64,000 nt of DNA from Siphonodentalium dalli (Eukaryota > Mollusca > Scaphopoda > Gadilida > Siphonodentaliidae). Under the pieces are notes generated by a model, which saw only the letters and a program-made list of their open reading frames with translations, was not told the origin of the DNA and searched no databases. Location: NCBI GenBank assembly GCA_032622095.1, contig CP136063.1, positions 81,075,980-81,139,979 on the forward strand. The letters run 5' to 3'. The first letter of the stretch is position 1, and each line of letters begins with the position of its first letter. This document shows, one piece after another, positions 22,828-34,213 of this stretch. Position numbers and translations under genes: made by a program.

Positions 22828-22988
22828 GGCACCTGGTATGTGCTTCCCAAATACGGCCAAATTCCCCCAACCCCTAGCGGAAACCCTGCTGAATGTGACA
22901 TTGTTGTTTTCGCCGACCACGGTAATCCCTTGGATGTTGGCTTTATTGCTACTGCTTCTAAAAGTCATTGTCCACACTGGATGAACAG
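22828..22988 (+). CDS. Candidate internal exon, unidentified
   Basis: AAATTTTCCCACGACAG precedes and GT follows (AACAG^GTGTCA). The 161-nt interval is open (WYVLPKYGQIPPTP then CDIVVFADHGNP) and clearly more GC-rich than its flanks. However, the opposite strand is also open for 76 codons, the frame runs on to a stop at 23004, and no domain is recognised. It may equally be a GC-rich repeat fragment. Confidence 0.25.
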
Positions 22989-23705
22989 GTGTCACTTTGA
23001 ATAGTGCGTGGTCATCAGTTGTAAATTAGTGAACAGTGGGGATGTTGTAAACACATTGCATCTGATATATAATGGGTCGAGGTTTTACATATTAAATCAT
23101 TTAAATTATATACCATATCATAACTATTACTTTGATCTAGGGCACGGGTGACTAAATATATCCAGGAAGTAATAAATTTGGGTACCAGTACTGGTACATA
23201 TACAGATAATTTTAATATTTACCATATTATTAAGTCATTGAAAACGCTAATAACACAAGTTTGTCATTGAATCGAAATGACGCACATGGCCAAATTCAGT
23301 CTTTCCCATGAAGAAAACACAGTGAGAGCACTTATTTGCTTCCGCAATTAAGAAGACGGTTGCAATTCATTATATAATCATATAAAGTTGGGGTCATCTC
23401 AAACAAAATGCCATTGTGGGATAGACATAAACAAAATTATAATGTTCAGCTAAACTTTGACATGCCCATAATTAAATGGAGACGGGACAGGATCTTAAGT
23501 AAACTTTCAGATAGTTCCAACACTGAATCAACATTAACAGCCACCATAAGCAAGATGAATGAGCGCAAATTTTATCACCAATGAAAATTGCTGGTGCATA
23601 CATGTGCAAGAACAAATGAGCTGTCTCTTGGGAAGGACTGAACTTAGCTGTGGGGATCAAATTTGTAATCCACAACTCAGTGCATTGTATACCACTGTCA
23701 GTTTT
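22989..23705. other. No gene seen
   Basis: AT-rich spacer; no recognised repeat or splice-bounded frame. Confidence 0.4.
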
Positions 23706-24539
23706 TAGCTCACCTGAGACAAAGTCTCCGGTGGAGCTATAGTCATCACTCCTCGTCCGTCGTCCGTCCGTCCATCGTACCGTCTGTCTGCCTCTCCATC
23801 TGTCCGTCCATCAAGAATCATCTTCTCCTCCCGAACCGTAAGACGTAACAGGTTCATATTTGGTGTGGATGTTCCCTAGGTGAATCACATTCAGATTTGT
23901 TCAAATGAGGTCATCAGGTCAATTAGTTGAGAAAGCAGGGCCACAACTCTATTCCTCCATAGTAATTCTTATAACGACTTCTTTTCCAGAACTATAAGGC
24001 CCAATGGGTTCAATTTGGTGTGTATATTCCCTAGGTGAATCACATTCAGATTTGTTCAAATGAGGTCACTGGGTCAAATGTCGGCGAAGCCAGGGCCATA
24101 ACTCAAACAAAAAAAAAAAAATTTGATTGAGTTCCTTGCTTAGTTTAACAAAAAAATTGTTTTGATTATAATCATGTTATAAAATTTGAAAAAAACTAGC
24201 ACCTTGATAATATCTGCAGAGTTATGAAAATTTAATCTTTAATGAAATCACTGAAACTTTTTTCCGTCACCCCCCCTCACACATGACACAGACAACCACC
24301 CTGCCCCCCAACCCACCCTGCCCCCAACCAACACCCCATATCATATCACAATACCTCTGCTCACCAGAAGCATAGAGTTATTATCTACCAGAGGACTGGG
24401 TCAGGTATTAGCTACAGAGAGACAGACAGCAATTGTCATTAATTGAGATTAGAATAACAGATATCAGACAGTTTGTGTAAACAACTACAATTTGCACTGC
24501 TGTCTGTTGTCATTATCAAATTAAAATAAATTTCTGTTC

Positions 24540-24985
24540 TCAATTCTGAGTTTAGTGTGTCTGAATTTGCAGAATCAGGTCCCCAGAGGGTGAATTTAGT
24601 GATGCTACCCCGTACAGCAGGCTAGCATCACCAAATACACCCTCCATGGACCTCATTCTGCTTATGCCTCATCTTCTGGGAAGTATCTAGATTATCAAAT
24701 TGACATTTTTAGTTATATTTTCCGTTCTGTTCAGATACCGCTAATTTGGAAGATAAAATGCATAACCGAGGTGCTCAATTGGGGTATATCACGAACTTCA
24801 ACTGGAGAACTTCAATAAATCCTAGGTTTCCCATGGCAGATGAGGCCTAATCAGAATGCAGTCTCCAGATGGTGAACTCGGTGATGCTGGCCCATCTTGC
24901 GGCATAGCATCATTAAATTCACCTTTTGGGGACCTCATTCTGCAAATGTCAGACACACTAAATTCAGGCTTGGCTATTCCAATAT
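24540..24985 (+). mobile_element. Family F composite palindrome within X1
   Basis: Outer terminal repeats TTTAGTGTGTCTGA...TCAGACACACTAAA. Each end is a sub-palindrome built on CCCCAGAGGGTGAATTTAGT, and the middle is unique (GATAAAATGCATAA). It occupies the same place in X2, so it was already inside the X ancestor. Confidence 0.8.
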
Positions 24986-25024
24986 TATTTTCTTACCCAC
25001 CACTTATCCAGGTGAAATCATACC

Positions 25025-25027
<3 letters not shown>

Positions 25028-25066
<39 letters not shown>
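25028..25066. repeat. (TA)n microsatellite
   Basis: About 19 TA dinucleotides. Confidence 0.97.
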
Positions 25067-25069
<3 letters not shown>

Positions 25070-26520
25070 TAACATTTTTTGAAAATTGAAAAACTAATGC
25101 CATTACATTTCTGAAGGTTGTGCCCTTCACTCAAGTTCACTGCTTCTGCCACCCTGATCCCAAAAATAATATTTACTCAAATTCTTGACGAATCATTAAT
25201 ACGGAGCATTTACTTTGGCTCTAACTGTATGTGGGGTATGCCTACACATGTCAAGTGAAATCTAACATTTTTATAAACATTCCCTGGAGATCTGCTAGAG
25301 GTAATTAACTCCCAATTACTAAAACAATCTATCATGTGTATTGTTTAAATCTGTCAACAGGACATTTAACACTCCATATCCACCACCTCACTAGAACATA
25401 CTAGTATTTGGCAAATTTGAAAAGTGTCCTTTGAAAGAACCACCAGCTTTATTTAGCTCATGTTTAATATTGAGGCTCCTTTGGTGATTGGGATTCAAAT
25501 TTGTTCAATCAGGGTCACCAGGTCAAGTAGGTGCAGGGCCAGCTACATTACTCTTTCTCTCCATAGTATTCCATGATACAGTATGTCTTCTATGCAGGAA
25601 CCAAAAGGCCTATTTTGCTTATATTTGGTAATAATTCTTTAATTCTTAAAATATGTTCGCAAGAATTAGTTAACTTATTTAGCATGGAATGTTCTTGTTT
25701 GACTGCAATTCAGATTTAAAAAAATGGTGTCACCTGGTTAAATAAGGGTCAAGTGAAGGACAGTTTCCCTCTTAATATGCTTCCTTTACAAGGACCATCA
25801 GGTCTATTTTACTGATATTTAGTATGAAGGGTTCTTTGGTGTCTGGGATTCAAATTTATTCAGATGGGGTCACCAGGTTAAATAGGGTCTCTATAGTTAT
25901 TCTTAAAATGTCTTCTCGAGAGGTTGGACTATTTAGCTTACATATAGTATGGAGGATCCTTTAGTGACTGAGATTCAGATTTGTTAAAATGAGGTCAACC
26001 TGTCAATAAATGTCAGGGCTATGGGGAGTTAACACTTTTGTGTCTAATATAGTCATTGAAATACCAAATTCATTGAAACATCTACCATGGAACCACCTGA
26101 CTGATTAATCTGACATACATGTATGGTTTTTGGGTCCATGGATAATTGGACTTTAAACATGTATAAATTGTTTTATAAAGGGATGCTTGTGAGGTCGGAA
26201 ATTTCCAACAATTGAGAAAGTTTGAAGTGTCGGTTGTGAAATTCCAACCTAAGACTTTGGAGTCTGGAGCCTGGTTGGGAGGGGACTTGTTGAGCTGAAG
26301 GGTGAAGGGGGGGGGGGGGGGGTGAACAGTAGTGTACAGTTGGTAATTTCAAGGTGGATTTTCACCAATCTACTTATGTGAAGTCTCTCTAGCCACATAT
26401 CCTGTTTAAATACTTCTTTTAAAGTGATTATGAAAAGTTCTGACTGTTGTGGTCTCCAGAGTCCCAGTCTTATCGGTCTTTGCAGTCTGGTGAGCGACCC
26501 CACAGTCATTGACTGTCTTG

Positions 26521-26752
26521 TTTTTTGAACCCACTTCATTTGGCACAATTCTTAAAAATGACAATTACTGTTTTCAAGAATGACTCAATGTGTTTCAGAC
26601 TAGGAAATACCCACATTTACATGCCATGGGTATTATATTTCTTGAATTTGTAAATTTATTTGAAATATTATACATGTACACCAATCGTGCACCAAAATGT
26701 TTTATCTTGTATTCAAGATACCCTGTAATTCTACTTATTTAGTTCCTTCTAA
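26521..26752. other. No gene seen
   Basis: AT-rich spacer between X1 and a MITE. Confidence 0.4.
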
Positions 26753-26897
26753 CCCTTCCATGACTGGAGCTTCCTGAAATTTTGCGAAAACCCTGTGCCA
26801 ATGCATTCTCTTATATATGCGAGTCTCCCATAAATAAGAGAATTCACTGGCACAGGATCTGTTATGCTGTACCAGCGCAGCTTCCTTCATGAAAGGG
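26753..26897. mobile_element. B-related hairpin MITE, 145 bp
   Basis: CCCTTCCATGA...TCATGAAAGGG with CTAA/TTAA flanks. Contains a shortened GTGCCAATGCATTCTC / GAGAATTCACTGGCAC hairpin shared with B. Fragments of the same family lie near 33240, 51815-52335 and 58925-59262. Confidence 0.65.
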
Positions 26898-27062
26898 TTA
26901 ACTAATATTACATCTATTATAATTTTACATCATTCATAGAGTAAAGTAGTGTATTTGTCACTCATCCCTGACTGAAATTCATTCATTTGTTGCATATTTT
27001 CCGTTGAATATAGTAGAAGATGACCTCATAAATGGCTGGATTTAGCCACACTCTCCCTTTAA

Positions 27063-27446
27063 CCCTTTACCCAACAGAAGGGCCCTGTGCCAATGCATTC
27101 TCTTATATATGCGAGTCAACCATAGGTTGCCTCGCATATATAAGAGAATGCATTGGCTTAACACATTAAAAATTATAAAATTGTTAAAGAATGTGAGAAA
27201 AAATGGTAAAAAGTGTTAAATATTTTAGGCCAATGCATTCTCTTATATATGCGAGGCGACCTATGGTCGACTCGCATATATAAGAGAATGTATTGGCACA
27301 GGGCATAACTGTAACTATCACAATGTGGTCAAGGAGCTGGTTCCAATGATATCCATATTTGTATGGTTCTATTGAGACAGACCGAAGATATTTTAGGCTG
27401 TTGAAGCTTTATTTGGCCGGTTTTGGCCGTTTTGTTGGGTAAAGGG
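27063..27446 (-). mobile_element. Family B MITE, copy 2 (inverted), TTAA-flanked
   Basis: 384 bp from CCCTTTACCCAACA to TGTTGGGTAAAGGG with TTAA at 27059-27062 and 27447-27450. Reverse orientation to copies 1 and 3 (the GGCCGGTTTTGGCC end is on the right). Two internal hairpins intact. Confidence 0.9.
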
Positions 27447-27917
27447 TTAAGAAATCAGCTATTCATTGGAGGTACCCTGAAAACAAATTGCCTGCGTCTA
27501 TCGATTCTGTTTTAAATTGGATTTTTTGAACCAGCGGAATCATGAGGATTCCTCCCATTTGACAAAAGCCCGAGAGATTCATTTACGAGAGTTGATAGAT
27601 CATCCGAATGGCACCAAGATTGAATTTTTATATATTAGATTTTTCCTGAGGCGGTATATTGCCATTGTACACAGGAGACTACCAGAGTAACGGGAATCAG
27701 TTGTATTACTTCATATACCATACGTTTTATTGAAATCAAGCCTTGAAATAATGTGCCTGTCATTTGCAGAATGAGGTCCCCAGAGGGTGAATTTAGGGAA
27801 GCAATCATTCACAGTGGGCTAGCATCACCAAATTCACCGTCCGGGATCTTCTGCTTAGCCCTCATCTTCTGAGAAGTATCTATAATCTTAAATTAACATT
27901 GTATTTAGTTACTTTTT

Positions 27918-27985
27918 ATGTTTACCCATACCATAGTATGGTAAACATAATGTCGACGTCCGGATTGACCACTCGTCGTGTGTCC

Positions 27986-28016
<31 letters not shown>

Positions 28017-31000
28017 CGTGGACACTTTACGCATGGTGCGATAACTCAAAAATTTTCTATCCGATCGGAACCAAATTTTGTATATGAGTTTCTCAGACCA
28101 AAATACAGATCGAGTTCAAATATGGGTTTGATCAGAATTTGTTTTACGGAGTTATGGCCCTTTTTATGTTTACCCATACCATAGTATGGTAAACATAGTG
28201 TCGTTGCCCGGATTGACCACTCGTCGTTGGTCCGTCTGTCTGTCCGTCTGTCTGTCCGTCTGTCCGTAGACACTTTACGAGTAATGCGATAACTCAAACA
28301 TTTTTTATCCGATTGAAACCAAATTTTGTATATGGGTTTCTCAGCCCAAAATACAGATCGAGTTCGAATTTGGGTTTGATCCGAGATTTTGTTACAGAGT
28401 TATGGCCCTTTTTCAACTTAGAATTCACGCATTCTGCCATAACTCAAACATTTTTTATCTGATTGGAACCAAATTTGGTATGTTAGTTTCACAGCCCATA
28501 ATACAGATCGAGTTCGAATATGGGTTTGATCCGATTAATTTTAAAGGAGTTATGACCCTTTTTCGAGAAATTTTTTTTTTTTAAAAAATTCATTTTTTTT
28601 AGATTTAGCTCCTTGCTAAATTTAGCACAAACAGATATTAAATTTTGTGTTTGAACTTTAATAACAATAAAAAAAAAAGTTAAATAATAAAAAAAAATTG
28701 GCACTTTCATTTATTTTAGTTTTATACGATTAATTAGGTGTGAATCCGTGTGATATCCTGTTTTGAAAATATGAAGATTTTATTGCAATAGTTTCATGTA
28801 ATATAATGATATCAATAAATTACCATGTAATCCAACATCCAGAGTATATCAGAGGATTTTTATAGATGTTGTCATTCCAAGTGAAATCTGTTATGAAATG
28901 AGTGATGACATATGATACAGAGCTCTGGTGGGTCAAGCAAGATAAACAACACTGGTGGCTGGCTGTTTGTTTATTCTAACTGTCAAATTGATTAATGGCA
29001 GCACAAGACAGGTGTTTTTCCTATTCTTGAAATTTCATTACAGGATGAGATAAGGGCCCCCTCACCTATATAAGTGTCTTCTAAATTCCATTAATTTGCT
29101 TCAAAAATAATTAACCCTTTCCAAGGTTTCCATAGACACATGCTATAATGTACATGGACTCTTCCTCATATCTCTTAATATATATTGGGTATCTTTGCAC
29201 ACTTCTATCAATTTTGGTATTGACTGATTAATTGATTTTTGAAAAATATATTAACCCTTCAGACACGTGCTTTCAAAATTAAAACAACAGCTGATAGCCA
29301 ATTTGATTTATCTATGCAATGGGGAAACAGGCAGATAAATATACATGACTATTGTAAGTGATGACTTGTTTTGAAAATCAATATGGTAGATGTTAGTATT
29401 TCCAGGAACCTTATTTTCCCATTTGTTCACATTTTCATGGTTGATTGAATTTTAGGGGCCACAGAGCACTTAGAAGATTAACATTGAAGGTTGTGGCTTT
29501 AGTGCCCAAGCTACTTGTAAAACATTGTAATGTGTGAAACCATTCAAATGAGGGCTAACTTACTTTCTTTTATATGAACGATTTAGTGGTCATCCCCATC
29601 ATATTATGTCTGTATAACATTATATAGATAATACTTTTGAATTGTATAAACTACATATATTTTTGAAAAACATACACCCCTGTTATGAAACACTTAATCT
29701 TATTTAATACACAGGTCAGATCTGATCTTATATCTGTCCATGTTTGATAAACAAATAACTGGGGAGAATGCGGGAAGGGGGGGGGGGTAATTAAAGTACC
29801 ATTTAAATACGAGATGGAATCCCCTACGTATATGTCGTTCTAAGCAGTCTGGCTTGTCAACAATTATAATTTCTCTTTAGAAGTGAATAATAAATTTTGA
29901 ATATCTGGCATGTCAAAAGTGGCAAAGATAGGGATTTATCACTTTTGCTTCCAATGAATTAACTTAAACTCCTAAACATGTCCTCCGAAATCACTAAACC
30001 ATTGGATCTCACAGTGAGAGGTCCTTGTGTGAATAGGGACAGAGTTATGAGATTTAAAACTACTCCTCCCCCAACCCAAATACTTTAACCCTTTCTTAAG
30101 ACAAATTATTTGAGCTTTTGATTTCAAGTTGGGTACTGATATATGGATTAATTCCTGTGATCATATCTTTGACAAATTATCAGTTATGGCTAGTCACTAT
30201 CGCCAAGAATGGGTTAAACATCTGCCGATCGTGATCGGCCTCTCGTTCGACCTCGAATTCATGCATGCTGTCATAACTCGAACAATTTTTATCTGATCGG
30301 AACCAAATTTGGTATGCGAGTTTCAGAGCCCAAAATACAGATCGAGTTCGAATATGGGTTTGATCCGATTTATTTTAAAGGAGTTATGACCTTTTTTTCA
30401 AAAATAAAATTAAAAAAACAAAAATCCGATGCTAAAACCGAAGTATATTTTGTCCGATTGTGTTCATATTTGATATGTAGGTTTATGATGACATGCCCCT
30501 CATCTGTATAGTTTTTGGTATTGATTGGTTGATCGGTTTAGAAAATAATTAACCCTTTACACACATGCTATCCAATGCAATAAGTTGAACATATTTCTTC
30601 TGATCTGCCTCATATTTCTTACCTAGGTTTTTCTTAGCATGTTCTTCGTTTGTATGGTTTTTGGTATTGTTTAATTAACCCTTTTCACTCTTATGTTTAC
30701 TTAGAATTCACCCAAGCTGCTATGACTCAAAACATTTTTCATCTGATCAGCACCAAATTTGGTATATGAATTTATCACCCCTAAATACAGATCGAGTTCG
30801 AATATGGGTTTGATCCGATATATTTTAACAGAGTTATGACCCTTTATAATTCAAGTAATTACTGCTGGGAATTTTAAGAGAACATTCTGGCAGACCATGT
30901 GTGTAATTGAAATGAGTTAATTATCACTAGGGACATGCTATAAAGCCTGATAGTGGTACTCTTGGCTGGCAGGATTTGTTATCATATTAATGTCAAATTG

Positions 31001-31979
31001 ATTGATGGCTATCTGGTGGAGTTCTGTTTTCTGTGCAATATTAAGTTAACCCCTTTACTGAAACAGGTTCATTACTAAAGTTTATGTAAACACTATAGGA
31101 CACCTATTCTAAAATATTAAATTGAAATAGTCCATTGTTACTTTGTAGGGATGTTTTACAGACATTGTTGTCTACATACACTGTTGTCTTATCTTAGACA
31201 AAAATTAATCCACACATTCCCAGTTCCATGATATGATGTTGTTGCAAATGATTAACCCTCTCCACACATCATATGGTTTTGATGCTTTTCATTTGATCAT
31301 TCTCCTATATTATGTCCAGGTTGATGGTGATCCACTTTTGATTTGCATGGATTTGGGATTAAAATTAAACCATTCCATAGACACATATTATGTGATAGAC
31401 AGATATAATATTATCCATTTCACTTTGATCCAGGTTCAGTAAGGGTTTCAATAAATCACCAATTATATATTCATCATTAGAGGAAATGTCTTATTTTGAA
31501 ATTCCCTCAATTGCATTTGGGCTCCAGGGTAATATTAATGGTGCTGGTATTCTTGAGACTGACTTATTGTATGGGTTTCTAAATCCAATGACATGCTTTG
31601 TATAGACTATTTTGTGTTTATCAGTTCATTAGTTTGGGTAAGATTAACCCTATTCTATCCGATTTGATAACTCAAATATTTCCATTGATTATGTTTATAC
31701 ATGTAGTTCTTGGCATAGTTGACAAGAACACACCCCTAACCTGCATAGTGAGGGTCATTTGGTTTATTTGCTTAAAAATATTAACATCCTCCGCCAATCC
31801 TGTTGACACAATGTGATAACTAAATATTTTTCACATGATCACTATATTAAGTGTGAATTGTTGAAACTTTAGCACTCATGAAAAGGTTGATGTAAGGATT
31901 TATAAAATTTATAAAAATAGCTAATAACTATCGCCAAGGTATGGGTTAAACATCTGCCGATCGTGATCGGCCTCTCGTT
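27918..31979 (+). mobile_element. Family D element D1 (Helentron-like), interrupted by D2
   Basis: Starts ATGTTTACCCATACCATAGT at a 5' hairpin and ends with the stem-loop GCCGATCGTGATCGGC followed by CTCTCGTT. Without D2 it is about 1.98 kb, close to D3 (1.99 kb), and is nearly identical to it. The interior has a GTCTGTC microsatellite, repeated GGAACCAAATTTGGTATG / ACAGATCGAGTTCGAATATG blocks and many TTAACCCT words. Short frames such as 31233-31442 recur in D3 but show no domain. Confidence 0.85.
28166..30247 (+). mobile_element. Family D element D2, nested inside D1
   Basis: Begins with the same 5' hairpin after GGCCCTTTTT and ends with GATCGGCCTCTCGTT, after which D1 continues with CGACCTCGAATTC. 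The uninterrupted sequence in D3 is GGCACTTTTTCGACCTCG (41956-41973), a paralogous empty site within a T run. D2 differs from D1/D3 in sequence (CATAGTGTCGTTGCCC), so it is another subfamily. Confidence 0.85.
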
Positions 31980-32281
31980 TTCCTTTGTGTTCAGTTTATA
32001 TACCCCTAAATTGCAGAAGATAAAATGCATAATCATGGTGTCAAATGGGTGAACATCGCAAACTTCAATGGGGGAACTTCAATCTTATCCAGAGGACCCC
32101 CATAGCAGTTGAGGCCTTAGCAGAATGAGGTTCCCAGAGGGTGAATTTGGTGATACCAGCCCAACATGTGGGACAGCATCACTAAATTCACCCTCTGGGG
32201 ACTTCATTCTGCTTGATTGAAATTGGATTCTTGGTTTCCACAATGTTACAATACTAAATATTGAGTGTGATGTTTCTTTAA

Positions 32282-32663
32282 CTCTTTACCCAACAAACCG
32301 GCCAAAACCGGCCAAATAAAGCTTCAACAGCCTAAAATATCTTCGGTCTGTGTCAATAAAACCATACACATATGGATATCATTGGAACCGGCTCCTTGAC
32401 CACATTGTGGTAGTTACAGTTATGCCCTGTGCCAATGCATTCTCTTATATATGCGAGTCGACCATAGGTCGCCTCGCATATATAAGAGAATGCATTGGCC
32501 TAAAAAAAATCTTTTTTTACCATTTTTTCTTACATTCTTTAACAATTTTATAATTTTTAATGTGTTAAGCCAATGCATTCTCTTATATATGCGAGGCGAC
32601 CTATGGTCGACTCGCATATATAAGAGAATGCATTGGCACAGGGCCCTTCTGTTGGGTAAAGGG
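32282..32663 (+). mobile_element. Family B MITE, copy 3, TTAA-flanked
   Basis: 382 bp with TTAA at 32278-32281 and 32664-32667. The first terminal base triplet is mutated (CTCTTTACCC). Two hairpins; about 10 bp shorter linker than copy 1. Confidence 0.9.
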
Positions 32664-32667
32664 TTAA

Positions 32668-33998
32668 CTCGTTCATGATGGGAGCTGCGCTCATGCAGCA
32701 TTAAAGACCATATTTAAATTGTTTTTATTATGTTTATTTCAGACTCTGTTGGTCCATATATGAGCATTTTGCTCATGTATATATCAGTAATCATCAATCA
32801 ATAATATAATATACAATAATTCGTTCCAACAATGAAATATTTTGGAAAAGTATTTTAAATCTGAATTGAAAAACATATAAATGATTGAATTGTTCATATC
32901 TTTCATTCTCTCGCTAAAACTGAACACACACTTTCTCCTCAACATCCCTAGCGACAACATTCGATCATTGACAAACATACCACTTGCACTACATCTTCTT
33001 TCATAACCCATTAACATCCTATAAGCATTATTATAACACAGTTAATTTATTGAAACAGCATTTGGTGAATTGTACCCAAAGATGGGCACAGTAAACGGAG
33101 AAATATAATGCTGAAATAAAATCATTTTGACCTGATTAGAACATTTAGAAAATTTCCTAATTATCATATTAGACCTTATACAGATAGCACGGTATTGTCG
33201 TTCAATATCTCCATCATCTGAAAGGTCATCCGTAAGAACAATGCCAGTGCATTTATTTATATATGAGATTCTCCCATAGAGAGCCTCACATATATAAGAG
33301 AATGCACTGGCTTACATTAGGTCAAGGTAAATATTTTTAGTCCAATGTATTCTCTTATATTCTCGCATAGTGGGCTAGCATTACCAAATTCACCCTCTTG
33401 GGACCTCATTCTGCTTAGGCCTCATCTTCTCTGGAAAGTCGCTGCTATCAGCGACATTTCACCCACATTTGGTGGACTTCTGCGATATTAAAAAATATAC
33501 TAAGCGAACAGAGCAACATGCTGCCCTTGTTAATATCGAACAAAATTTGTATAAATTTTGGACCTTATGTTTGAAAAGTCCCACTAAAAACGAAGAACTA
33601 TATTTCGAAATGGTGTGATTCGGTTCTCCGATTATTTTATCAACACAAAAGTATAAATGCACATGTATGACATTGTCACAACTCGAATGGCAAGTCAAAC
33701 ACAAGAGTTCTCATTTGCTGCAATTTTGATGAGTAGCTTGCGAAAATTGTCAACAAAACTACCGCTCTGATTTTCCATTCTGTCATTATGTTTTAGTGCG
33801 GGAATTGTTCTCAAAGCTCATAGAAATTTTGACTTTGGAGCGATCAGGTTTCGCCATTTTTGCTGGAAAATCCCATGCTAAATATAGAAACACGGACTAG
33901 TACCCAGTCGGTTACAGAGTCAGAAAGGAAGCATGACTGGTGCGCTCTGGTTGAGATTGATGCACTGGTCCACCTAGTTTGCAGCCAGTACACATGTA
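32668..33998. other. No gene seen; MITE and F fragments
   Basis: A hairpin GCCAGTGCATT...AATGCACTGGC at 33242-33311 is a B-related fragment. 33364-33440 is a fragment of F (CACCCTCTTGGGACCTCATT). 33440-33950 is less AT-rich but has no convincing exon; the 81-codon minus frame at 33459-33704 has no recognisable domain. Confidence 0.5.
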
Positions 33999-34211
33999 CA
34001 GTAATGCCCTAAGTAATCGACTCCATAACCACAGCAGAATTATGGGTAACTTTTCAGGATTTAGTCGGAAATATGGCTTGTTGCCATTCATCGGAAAGTT
34101 TTCGGGGAGAGCTTTCCAATGAATGGCAACAAGCCATATTTCCGACTAAATCCTGAAAAGTTACCCATAATTCTGCTGCGGTTATGGAGTCGATTACTTA
34201 GGGCATTACTG
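33999..34211. mobile_element. Family A MITE, complete, TA-flanked
   Basis: CAGTAATGCCC to GGGCATTACTG with TA outside both ends; about 213 bp, almost perfect hairpin. Confidence 0.95.
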
Positions 34212-34213
34212 TA

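Larger units (their letters stand above)
23707..26520 (+). mobile_element. Family X element, copy 1 (Helentron-like), carrying F
   Basis: Starts in a T-tract with the hairpin TAGCTCACCTGAGAC...GTCTCCGGTGGAGCTA, then a GTCCGTC microsatellite, then several CAGATTTGTTCAAATGAGGT-type blocks. It ends with the stem-loop ACAGTCATTGACTGT followed by CTTGTTT. Copy 2 at 36206-38598 is collinear throughout, including the internal F palindrome. No Rep/helicase ORF, so non-autonomous. Assignment to Helentron-like rolling-circle elements is inference from the 3' stem-loop and T-tract target. Confidence 0.7.
27745..32222 (+). mobile_element. Family F element split by a 4.06-kb nested D insertion
   Basis: The left part, 27745-27917, runs to TTAGTTACTTTTT. 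The right part resumes at 31980 with TTCCTTTGTGTTCAGTTTAT, matching the uninterrupted copies at 37133 and 40605 (ACTTTT CCC TTCTGTTCAG). Everything between is D1 plus D2. The F terminal repeat is truncated on the right. Confidence 0.85.

Noticed and set aside
27978-28297. Frames with SVCLSV / RRTDRRTD (also 41646-42014)
   Set aside because: GTCTGTCC microsatellite within D elements.
32350-32701. Frames with SYICES / LYMRGDL / YKRMHW (also 3174-3413)
   Set aside because: They read through the hairpins of the B MITE, in both directions.
33459-33704. 81-codon minus-strand frame in a less AT-rich region
   Set aside because: No recognisable domain, no clear splice borders, and composition close to the flanks.
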